DNA of 39,985 nucleotides. Source: Bryobacterales bacterium. GTDB lineage: Bacteria > Acidobacteriota > Terriglobia > Bryobacterales > Bryobacteraceae. The stretch spans positions 1 to 39,985 of the forward strand of contig JADLCF010000250.1 in NCBI GenBank assembly GCA_020847315.1. Reading direction: 5' to 3'. The first letter of the stretch is position 1. Each line of letters starts with the position of its first letter. The notes below the pieces were generated by a model that saw only the letters and a list, made by a program, of their open reading frames with translations, was not told the origin of the DNA and ran no database searches. A program made the position numbers and the translations under genes. This document shows, in pieces, positions 16,665 to 22,649 of this stretch.

Positions 16665-17861
16665 ATGCGTTCTGTTTATACTACTTTCGCCGTGCTATTG
16701 TTTTGCGCGATTTCGCTTTCCTCGCAACCGGTATCGCGTGAAGCAGACCTACTGCAGCGAGACACAGCGGTGTCGGCACTGGCCGAACTCCAAGACTATC
16801 TTCGCAGAACCGTTCCGAGTACGGAGGCGGAGATACGAGCGCTGGATCGTTCGACGGCCGAAGCCTTGGTCGTTGAAGTCCGGCGCCGATCACAACCTAT
16901 CGTTTCAGCTCAAAATGACGGGAGTTTGGATGCGAATTTCCTAAAAGGGCAGACGGTACTCCTCTCGGAAAAATTCCCGAATTTGAGAATTGATGCTCGC
17001 AGGCGAATTTATCGTCCCGAAGAGAATCCAGGCCCTCCGCAGGTGTCCATTTTGGGGAAAGCGATTGATTTCAATGCCACCATTCCCCTTGGAGTACAAT
17101 CGCTCTCTGGAACTGATTTCGATGCCGATGGCCTTGATGACGGGTTTGAGGATGACTTGGCACAGGCGTTTCGGTTCGACTACCGGGTTTCGAACAACGA
17201 AAGCGGGGGTACCGGATTCGCGACGTTCTACAACTTCGTCCCCCAGACCATCGAGCAGACGTTTTCGGCTGTTCCTACGCGGCCCCACTATGCCGTCAAA
17301 CCGCTCGGCTTTACAACTGCGTCCAACGGCCAGCTCTTCGGAATCATCGAGGTCCACTATCTAAGCTCATGGAATCGGGATGATGGCTTGGTGACGGGAA
17401 GTGGTTGCACCGCCGCATACAGCATCTTCTTCGGACTGGCGGGCTATGCTGCGTCGTATGTCTTGGATGGCGTGGCATCGCATACTCTGGACAATGAAAG
17501 AACCGTCCACCTCCTGGCGGCGCCTGCGACTGCGGTGGGCGTCTATGACACGAACGTCCACAATTGGCGCGGAATTGCAGCCTACACAGCTGCGCATGAG
17601 GGGACTGCCAATGACAGTTCAATGATCGTGTCCTACGCGGGAGTGGGAGATGCCTTGCCATATGTGCCGAAGATGTGGATCGATCAATCGCGCTCCAAAC
17701 ATGCATCATACCCATACAACCCCAACGGCCTCACGCTTGTGCCCGCTTGGGTGCAGGCATCTGCCTTGACAGCCATTCAATTCATCACGGACCCATACCT
17801 GTACCTGATTGCCACGGGAGCATACACTACGACTCTCTTGAAAATAGCCGCAACCTATTGA
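16665..17861 (+). CDS. Secreted protein of unknown function with a DxDxDG calcium-loop-like motif
   Basis: A 398-residue protein with a classical signal peptide (MRSVYTTFAVLLFCAISLSS, cleavage likely near residue 20). ATG 16665 is preceded by GGAGG at 5-6 bp, so the start is firm although the frame is open from 16398. At about residues 151-162 DFDADGLDDGFE matches the EF-hand/thrombospondin-3-like calcium loop. The second half has AYTAAHEGT, SKHASYPYNPNGL and aromatic-rich stretches slightly reminiscent of VPS62-like proteins, but I do not assign a family. Base composition is lower in GC than the neighbouring core genes, which suggests transfer. The last ten codons (from 17831, TLLKIAATY) lie inside the left arm of the 105-bp inverted repeat, so the native C-terminus may have been replaced. 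Confidence 0.7.
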   Translation: MRSVYTTFAVLLFCAISLSSQPVSREADLLQRDTAVSALAELQDYLRRTVPSTEAEIRALDRSTAEALVVEVRRRSQPIVSAQNDGSLDANFLKGQTVLLSEKFPNLRIDARRRIYRPEENPGPPQVSILGKAIDFNATIPLGVQSLSGTDFDADGLDDGFEDDLAQAFRFDYRVSNNESGGTGFATFYNFVPQTIEQTFSAVPTRPHYAVKPLGFTTASNGQLFGIIEVHYLSSWNRDDGLVTGSGCTAAYSIFFGLAGYAASYVLDGVASHTLDNERTVHLLAAPATAVGVYDTNVHNWRGIAAYTAAHEGTANDSSMIVSYAGVGDALPYVPKMWIDQSRSKHASYPYNPNGLTLVPAWVQASALTAIQFITDPYLYLIATGAYTTTLLKIAATY

Positions 17862-17935
17862 TTCTTCATGTGGACCGTTGATCGGCTAATTCTCATGATC
17901 GGGGGTGAACCCACGGTTCATCGGCCAGTGCTGTC
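17831..17935 (+). repeat. Left arm of a ~105-bp inverted repeat
   Basis: Begins GACTCTCTTGAAAATAGCCG and contains CATGATCGGGGGTGAACCC and ACGGTTCATCGGCCAGTGCT. Its reverse complement, with about a dozen differences, is at 18769-18872. It overlaps the end of the secreted-protein gene by 31 bp and carries the motif TATTGATTCTTC that recurs at 18943-18954. Confidence 0.85.
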
Positions 17936-18067
17936 TCCTTGTGCATCACAGAGAAGTTCGACGACCCGGGCTGGTCCCACGCGCCAACATTGGTCCATAA
18001 TGTTGGTGAAGCGAACGCCCCGATCAACAGTTCGGCATGGATTCAGGATCAGGGCCGATACGGTTTG

Positions 18068-18085
18068 TATTATAAGTATTATAAG
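18068..18085 (+). promoter_or_regulatory. Tandem 9-bp TATTATAAG repeat, likely promoter -10 region
   Basis: TATTATAAG occurs twice back to back (18068-18076 and 18077-18085), the only AT-rich stretch near the ATG at 18103. It offers two overlapping -10-like hexamers. No convincing -35 was found. Confidence 0.4.
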
Positions 18086-18102
18086 CTGTCAGGATTCATC
18101 CT

Positions 18103-18555
18103 ATGGCCCTTGCTTTAGCGATGAGACGTACCTTTTCTCTTGGGCTCCTGGTTGCGCAGTTTTGTATGGTGCCAAGCCTGCCAGCCCGAGGCGCGGGTTC
18201 TTATGAGGAAGGCCAGCGGAGCACCGGCTCCATTGGTTCCGCCCTAGCTGGGGTGGTTGAGCGAGACGCTCGCGAACAGGGGGAACTGTCATACGGAGGC
18301 TCGCAGCAGTCACCTCCGTACCGGAGTCCACGGCAGCTACCCGCATACCTGACTTCGCAACAACCGCCTCCTTACATCAGCTTGCGGCAGCCGTCTCCGC
18401 ACCTGAGCCCACAACAGCAGCCGCAGCAGCTCCCGACGTCACAGCCGCCAAAGAAGCAAGGAATGAGCGGACGAACCAAGAAGATATTGGTTTTTACCGC
18501 CATTTTCGGTGGCATCTTGGCGATCGGTCTCTATTCAGCCTCGCAGACAAGGTAG
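18103..18555 (+). CDS. Small Pro/Gln-rich protein with signal peptide and C-terminal membrane anchor
   Basis: A 150-residue protein that I do not recognise. Residues 1-32 form a signal peptide (MRRTFSLGLLVAQF followed by SLPARGAG). Residues 65-118 are Pro/Gln/Ser-rich with imperfect repeats of the type PPYRSPRQLPAYLTSQQPPP, YISLRQPSPHLSPQQQPQQ. Residues 125-127 are basic (TKK) and lead into a single transmembrane helix ILVFTAIFGGILAIGLYSAS ending a few residues before the C-terminus. This layout suggests an extended periplasmic or outer segment tethered to the inner membrane. ATG 18103 is preferred because AGGA lies 9 bp upstream; ATG 18121 is the alternative. The gene sits alone inside the large inverted repeat, with a tandem AT-rich promoter-like repeat ahead of it and a REP hairpin behind. 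Confidence 0.55.
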   Translation: MALALAMRRTFSLGLLVAQFCMVPSLPARGAGSYEEGQRSTGSIGSALAGVVERDAREQGELSYGGSQQSPPYRSPRQLPAYLTSQQPPPYISLRQPSPHLSPQQQPQQLPTSQPPKKQGMSGRTKKILVFTAIFGGILAIGLYSASQTR

Positions 18556-18608
18556 CAGCGCCACCCGGCTCGTGTTCTCGGTATCCAGCGCTGGTTGTGT
18601 AGCGCCGC

Positions 18609-18638
18609 AGTAGGAGCGGCCATTGCGGCCCGCTCCTA
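18609..18638. repeat. REP-like hairpin GTAGGAGCGG...CCGCTCCTAC
   Basis: The plus strand reads GTAGGAGCGG at 18609-18618, ten spacer bases, and CCGCTCCTAC at 18629-18638: a perfect 10-bp stem. The GTAGGAGCGG core is the one familiar from REP sequences of Pseudomonas and relatives. It lies 54 bp after the Pro/Gln protein stop and could also end transcription or protect the mRNA. Confidence 0.75.
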
Positions 18639-18768
18639 CCGCGTTCGAACGAAGCATGCTCGAGCATCTCGCGTTTACCGGCTAGCCAGAAGAGCAGGGA
18701 ACGCCTCGTGGCGATTCAGTGGAGGCGCTGCTGCGTGCCGCGGACGGAATTCGCCATCAGAAAAGAGG

Positions 18769-18872
18769 GACAGCACTGGCCCATGAACCGTGGGTTCACC
18801 CCCGATCATGAAAATAGCCGATCAATAGGCCATCTGAAGAATCAGCAGCTTGCGGCTATTTTCAAGAGAGTC
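18769..18872 (-). repeat. Right arm of the ~105-bp inverted repeat
   Basis: The reverse complement starts GACTCTCTTGAAAATAGCCG and includes CATGATCGGGGGTGAACCC and ACGGTTCATGGGCCAGTGCT, matching the left arm at 17831-17935 at roughly nine bases in ten by eye. The two arms bound about 1.04 kb with the Pro/Gln protein gene inside. Confidence 0.85.
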
Positions 18873-18875
18873 ACC

Positions 18876-18986
18876 GAGCCTGTCGGAATAAAGAATTCTC
18901 GAACCTAGAATCAATAACTTACGGACGATCAGCCCCTCGTAAGTTATTGATTCTTCGTTGCACCGCGTGTTCATTCCGACAGGCTC
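18876..18986. repeat. Nested inverted repeats able to form a long hairpin
   Basis: Outer arms GAGCCTGTCGGAAT (18876-18889) and ATTCCGACAGGCTC (18973-18986) are perfect complements. Inner arms AGAATCAATAACTTACG (18907-18923) and CGTAAGTTATTGATTCT (18938-18954) form a perfect 17-bp stem around a 14-nt loop. The structure begins 4 bp after the right arm of the larger inverted repeat. Confidence 0.85.
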
Positions 18987-19021
18987 CACCACTTTCACTC
19001 TATGCTAACACACTGATTCCA
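18986..19021 (+). repeat. Direct repeat, unit 1 (CACCAC-TTTCACTCTATG type)
   Basis: CACCACTTTCACTCTATGCT followed by AACACACTGATTC. A second, slightly different unit is at 19176-19211. The 155 bp between them show no gene. Confidence 0.7.
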
Positions 19022-19175
19022 CGTAGGTTACGCAACTTTAAGCAGAAACTCCAGCCGGATTATGCCTTCGCCAAAGCAGCGCCTGGAAGGTCCCGAAGCC
19101 GTCGATCCCTTGCCAACCGAGCAGGATTTTTCAACCTCCAAAGACAATTCGGGAGTTCGGAGTTCGGGTCGCGGT

Positions 19176-19211
19176 CACCACTCTCACTCTATACGAACGC
19201 ACTGATTCTGA
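19176..19211 (+). repeat. Direct repeat, unit 2
   Basis: CACCACTCTCACTCTATACG followed by AACGCACTGATTC, matching unit 1 except for a few bases. It runs straight into interspersed repeat copy 3 (CTGAATGAGTTCTTCAA from 19208). Confidence 0.7.
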
Positions 19212-19405
19212 ATGAGTTCTTCAATCGAGTACGGCAGCAACACGCGCGGGAACGGGCTTGGCTGACGAGACCATACGGCGTCCCGGAAGGATCGCGTTCA
19301 TCCTCAGGTCGCTACTGTGATCCCGGAAGCCCTTCAGCCCTCCTACCCGACTCGGAGAGCCCGGAGGGCCGGATGAGCCAGCCCCGAGCGTAAGCTCGCG
19401 GGCAA
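19208..19405 (+). repeat. Interspersed GC-rich repeat, copy 3
   Basis: Starts CTGAATGAGTTCTTCAA like copy 2, keeps CGGGCTTGG, GGCGTCC and GCCCTTCAGCC, and ends with GGATGAGCCAGCCCCGAGCG and AAGCTCGCGGGCAAG. The final CATCGATTGGG part of copies 1 and 2 is missing. Confidence 0.85.
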
Positions 19406-19741
19406 GACAAGCCGGCCAGAAATCAGCCTCGCGCAAGCGAGTCCATGTCGCGACGGCCCGTTTGCCGGCGTGACGCCTCCGCGCCGCCCTCGCCACCGCG
19501 CACGCTTCCCCAAGACAACCACCCCGGCGCTCCGAGAGAAATTTGCGACTGAGCCCGCAGCCGGTCACCACACTCCCGAAAAAAATCCCCATCCGGGCAA
19601 GCCACGGATTCCACGGTATTTCCCTGGCATCCCCGCTGCCCGCACAAGCTTCGCAGCGTTCGAATCCGCCCATCCCATCCCTACAATCGGGCGAGTGGCG
19701 ATTGACGAAACCCCACCGTCACCCTGAAAGGAACCGAAACG
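19406..19741. other. Intergenic stretch without a recognised gene
   Basis: GC-rich sequence between repeat copy 3 and the STGPRT-family gene. No frame gives a plausible protein. TTCGAA (19659-19664), a 17-bp gap and TACAAT (19682-19687) form a weak promoter candidate for the downstream gene. Confidence 0.5.
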
Positions 19742-20797
19742 ATGAAGTCCAGCCGCAAACGCAACGTCGCCCGCAAGGCCAAGGCCAACAGAATCCGTAC
19801 CGGAAGCGTCAGCGCCCCTTTCCATGCGGATCCGCAGTCCGGGTTCGTTCCGCAAAACCAATACACGCCAGATTCGGACATTCAGAACGCATCGCCGGAA
19901 GCCGGAAGCCGGGAGCCGGAAGCCGGAATCCAGTTCGTTTCGCAAAACCGCGCCAACGCCCAGCACAGCACCGGACCCCGCACTGCCGAAGGCAAAGCCG
20001 CCTCCTCCCAGAACGCCTTCAAGCACGGACTCTCCATCCAGCGCCATGCCGTCCTGCGCGACGAAGACCCCGCCCTCTACGCACAACTCCTCGCCGAACT
20101 CCGCGACATCTACGATCCCCGCTCTCCCCGCGAAGCCCTCGCCGTCGAAGACCTCGCCCAATGCCGCTGGGCTCTAGCCCGCTTCGACCAAGCCGAAGCC
20201 GTTTGCCTGCAGAAACTCACCAATTGGTGCAACGATCCGGTCGCCTTCGAAGGAGAAGAACCCATCGGCGCCGGCGAAAGCCTCGGCCACGCCGCCACCG
20301 TCCTCACCGAGGTGGACGAGAAAGGCCGCGAATACATCGAACCGGACACCCAATTCCCCGCCTTCGACAAGATCCACCGCTACCGCGCCCATTGGGAGCG
20401 CAAGCACGCCCGCGCCCTCGCCGAATTCGACCGCGCCCAGCGCGCCCGCCACGCCGAAGCCAACCAACTCCGCGCCGAAGCCCAGGCCCAGCGACAAGCC
20501 GAAGCCCACGACCTCAAACAAGAACTCGCCCTCGCCCGCGAAGTCCGCCAGCAGGAACTCCACGCCCTCCGCATGGCCACTGCAAAAGCGAAGCAGCCGT
20601 CCGCCTCAACGAATCCCAATCCCGCCACCGGCCCCGCAACCAATCCCGGCACCGAAAGCGCAAGCGACGAGGCCGCCGACCTGGCCTATCTCGAATCCCT
20701 GCTGAACGCCCCCGCCCCCATGACCGAACAGGACTTCCTGCGAATGAGAGCCGCCCAAGCCGCAATCGGCTTCGTTTCGCAACCGCAAACAAAATGA
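19742..20797 (+). CDS. Acidobacterial STGPRT-motif protein of unknown function
   Basis: A 351-residue protein with the motif ANAQHSTGPRTAEGKAASSQ followed by NAFKHGL at about residues 71-97, found in many hypothetical proteins of Acidobacteriota and Planctomycetota. The N-terminus is very basic (MKSSRKRNVARKAKANRIR). A Trp/Gln-containing helical region follows (EDLAQCRWALARFDQAEAVC; FDKIHRYRAHWERKHARALAEFDRAQ), then a long Ala/Glu/Arg-rich coiled coil to residue ~280 and a Pro/Ala/Thr linker. AAGGAA lies 8 bp before ATG 19742. Short repeats are built into it: FVPQNQ (36-41), FVSQNR (65-70) and FVSQPQTK at the very end are translations of a TTCGTTTCGCAA DNA repeat, and residues 49-63 come from tandem CCGGAAG units. 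A DNA-binding role is possible from the basic head but not shown. Confidence 0.75.
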   Translation: MKSSRKRNVARKAKANRIRTGSVSAPFHADPQSGFVPQNQYTPDSDIQNASPEAGSREPEAGIQFVSQNRANAQHSTGPRTAEGKAASSQNAFKHGLSIQRHAVLRDEDPALYAQLLAELRDIYDPRSPREALAVEDLAQCRWALARFDQAEAVCLQKLTNWCNDPVAFEGEEPIGAGESLGHAATVLTEVDEKGREYIEPDTQFPAFDKIHRYRAHWERKHARALAEFDRAQRARHAEANQLRAEAQAQRQAEAHDLKQELALAREVRQQELHALRMATAKAKQPSASTNPNPATGPATNPGTESASDEAADLAYLESLLNAPAPMTEQDFLRMRAAQAAIGFVSQPQTK

Positions 20798-20848
20798 GAT
20801 TCCAAGCCCGCAGCCACGTCAAATCCATGCGTCGGCCCATGCGTTCTT

Positions 20849-20877
20849 TTGACTGTCATTCCTGATATGATCATATC
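20849..20877 (+). promoter_or_regulatory. Promoter and palindromic operator candidate for the mazEF-like pair
   Basis: TTGACT at 20849-20854 fits a -35 box; TCATAT at 20871-20876 is the best-placed -10 (16-bp gap). GATATGATCATATC at 20864-20877 is a perfect 14-bp palindrome covering the -10, 11 bp ahead of the antitoxin ATG. Autorepression by the ribbon-helix-helix antitoxin would act here by family analogy. Confidence 0.6.
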
Positions 20878-20888
20878 GAGAGTATGAA

Positions 20889-21197
20889 ATGGCCAGTATT
20901 GAACGAGTGACCGTGAGCTTGCCCGACAACCTGCTCAGGGAAATTGACCGCCGGGAGAGGAATCGCAGCAAGTTCGTCGCGGAAGCGGTGCGCCGGGAGA
21001 TTGAACGTCGCCGGCACGCCGAGCTTCGGCGTTCGTTGGAGAATCCCCATCCCGACACCACTGACCTTGTGCAGCAAGGGTTTGACGAGTGGGCTCATAA
21101 CCTGCCTGAGGAAGATGCGGACTCTCTCGTAACCGGCGGTGCCGGGAAGGCTGTCCGGTGGGTGCCAGGCGAAGGCTGGGTCGAGGATCGGTCGTGA
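20889..21197 (+). CDS. Ribbon-helix-helix (MazE/CopG-like) antitoxin
   Basis: A 102-residue protein. Residues 1-45 form a ribbon-helix-helix DNA-binding domain: the beta strand IERVTVSLPDNLL, then helix REIDRRERNRSKFVAEAVRREIERR. The rest (EEDADSLVTGG, WVPGEGWVEDRS) is the less conserved tail that in MazE-type antitoxins wraps the toxin. The stop overlaps the toxin's GTG by 4 bp, the standard arrangement. It is expected to neutralise the toxin and to repress the pair's promoter at the palindrome just upstream. The ribosome-binding site is weak (GAGAG). Confidence 0.85.
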   Translation: MASIERVTVSLPDNLLREIDRRERNRSKFVAEAVRREIERRRHAELRRSLENPHPDTTDLVQQGFDEWAHNLPEEDADSLVTGGAGKAVRWVPGEGWVEDRS

Positions 21198-21559
21198 GAT
21201 TGCGCCGCGGCACTGTGGTGGTCGTTGATCTTGATCCCACGGTCGGACACGAACAGCGCGGTATGCGGCCCTGCATCATTGTGAGTGACCCGAACATCAC
21301 CGCAGACCAGCGCTTCCCGCTCGTCTGCGTGGTGCCGATCACAGGTACCCCCGGTGAAGGACTTCTGTATCCACCGCTCCTACCCGGAAAGAGCGGCCTA
21401 TCGAAGGAGTCGTTCGCGCTCGTCGACCAGCTTCGATCGATTGACAAGCGACGAGTCCGGCGCGTGTTCGGTGACCTTGAGGTTAGTGAGATGGCGGCAA
21501 TCGATGAAGCATTGTCGGTTTTCTTGGGCCTCGGCGACGGGTTGCATTTCCCCGCTTAG
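21194..21559 (+). CDS. MazF/PemK-family toxin (mRNA interferase)
   Basis: A 121-residue protein of the PemK/MazF fold, which cuts mRNA at short sequence motifs unless held by its antitoxin. RRGTVVVVDLDPTVGHEQRG is the family's N-terminal signature, followed by MRPCIIVSDP and the FPLVCVVPITG strand with the conserved Thr; LVDQLRSIDKRRV is the typical dimer helix. The start is GTG 21194, overlapping the antitoxin stop in GTGA; the frame above it is inside the antitoxin gene. Length is normal, and nothing suggests inactivation. Confidence 0.9.
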   Translation: MRLRRGTVVVVDLDPTVGHEQRGMRPCIIVSDPNITADQRFPLVCVVPITGTPGEGLLYPPLLPGKSGLSKESFALVDQLRSIDKRRVRRVFGDLEVSEMAAIDEALSVFLGLGDGLHFPA

Positions 21560-21628
21560 CCATGAGCCCTAAGACTCTCAATTCGATCTGTTTGGTTCAT
21601 CCGCCACGCCCTCGCAGGCAGCCATCCG

Positions 21629-21634
21629 TATAAT
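21629..21634 (+). promoter_or_regulatory. TATAAT -10 box for the aldo/keto reductase gene
   Basis: A perfect TATAAT nine bases before ATG 21644; transcription would begin within a few bases of the ATG, leaving almost no leader. No -35 or ribosome-binding site was seen. The same arrangement appears at 12091. Confidence 0.5.
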
Positions 21635-21643
21635 AAAAACGAC

Positions 21644-22624
21644 ATGGAATATCGCGCACTCGGACGAACGGGCTTAGAGGTCAGCGAAATCGGCTATGGA
21701 GCCTGGGGCATCGGCGGCATTCAATGGAAAGGTGGCGAGGACGACGAATCCATCGCCGCTCTGCGCCGCTCCTTCGAGCTAGGGCTGAATTTTATCGATA
21801 CGGCGCTTGCCTACGGAGACGGCCATAGCGAACGGCTCGTAGGGAAAGTGACGCGGGATGCCGGCGGCCACATCTTGATCGCGACCAAGATCCCGCCAAA
21901 GAACATGGTGTGGCCGGCGCGGACCGGGCACCCTCTGGACGATGTATACCCTTACGAGTATGCCATCGCGTCTACCGAGCGAAGCCTCCGGAATCTGGGA
22001 GTCGAGCGCATTGATCTGCAGCAGTTCCACGTCTGGAACCCGGAATGGGTGGAGCGCGACGAATGGCGGCGCGCCATCGAAGACCTGAAAGCTGCGGGGA
22101 AGGTGCGCTACTTTGGGATCTCGATCAATGACCATCAGCCCGATAGCGCCCTCTCGATCATCGAAACCGGCCTCATCGATACCGTGCAGGTGATCTACAA
22201 CATCTTCGATCAAAGCCCGCAACGTAACCTTTTCCCGCTTTGCGAAAAGCACAACATCGGCGTGCTTGCGCGCGTGCCGCTCGATGAAGGAGCGCTTACC
22301 GGCAATATCCGCGAAGACACGCAGTTCGACCCCGCCGAATTTCGCGCCGCCTATTTCAGGGGCGACCACAAGAAACAAGTCGTGGACCACGTAGATCCGC
22401 TGATTGCCGATTTGCGCGCCGCCGGCGTGACGCAACCGCTGGCCGAGGTGGCGTTGCGCTTCTGCCTCTCGCACCCGGCCGTCTCCACCGTGATTCCGGG
22501 GATGCGGAAGCTCCGTCACGTGGAATCGAACTGCGCGCTCAGCGATCAGGGGCCGCTGCGCCAGCCGCTGCTTGAGCTTTTGGAGCGGCACGCATGGGAC
22601 AAGAATTTCTACCCCGACGAGTAG
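21644..22624 (+). CDS. Aldo/keto reductase
   Basis: A 326-residue cytoplasmic NADPH-dependent oxidoreductase with the (beta/alpha)8 barrel. The catalytic tetrad is visible: Asp and Tyr in NFIDTALAYGDGHSE, Lys in ILIATKIPPK, His in DLQQFHVWNPEW. GRTGLEVSEIGYGAWGIGG is the usual start of the family, and HPAVSTVIPGMRKLRHVESN is the C-terminal cofactor-binding region. ATG 21644 is the only sensible start. It is convergent with the sialidase-like gene 25 bp away. Substrates are probably sugar-derived aldehydes or ketones; the exact one is unknown. Confidence 0.93.
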   Translation: MEYRALGRTGLEVSEIGYGAWGIGGIQWKGGEDDESIAALRRSFELGLNFIDTALAYGDGHSERLVGKVTRDAGGHILIATKIPPKNMVWPARTGHPLDDVYPYEYAIASTERSLRNLGVERIDLQQFHVWNPEWVERDEWRRAIEDLKAAGKVRYFGISINDHQPDSALSIIETGLIDTVQVIYNIFDQSPQRNLFPLCEKHNIGVLARVPLDEGALTGNIREDTQFDPAEFRAAYFRGDHKKQVVDHVDPLIADLRAAGVTQPLAEVALRFCLSHPAVSTVIPGMRKLRHVESNCALSDQGPLRQPLLELLERHAWDKNFYPDE

Positions 22625-22649
22625 GTCCCGACGAAGGGGTTGCGTGCCG

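Noticed and set aside
12910-19405. CRISPR-like arrangement of the three repeats
   Set aside because: Copies are long, irregularly spaced and imperfect; no spacers of constant length and no cas genes.
19543-20865. Plus-strand 440-codon Arg/Pro-rich frame
   Set aside because: Alternative frame of the STGPRT-family gene, whose frame has motifs and a ribosome-binding site.
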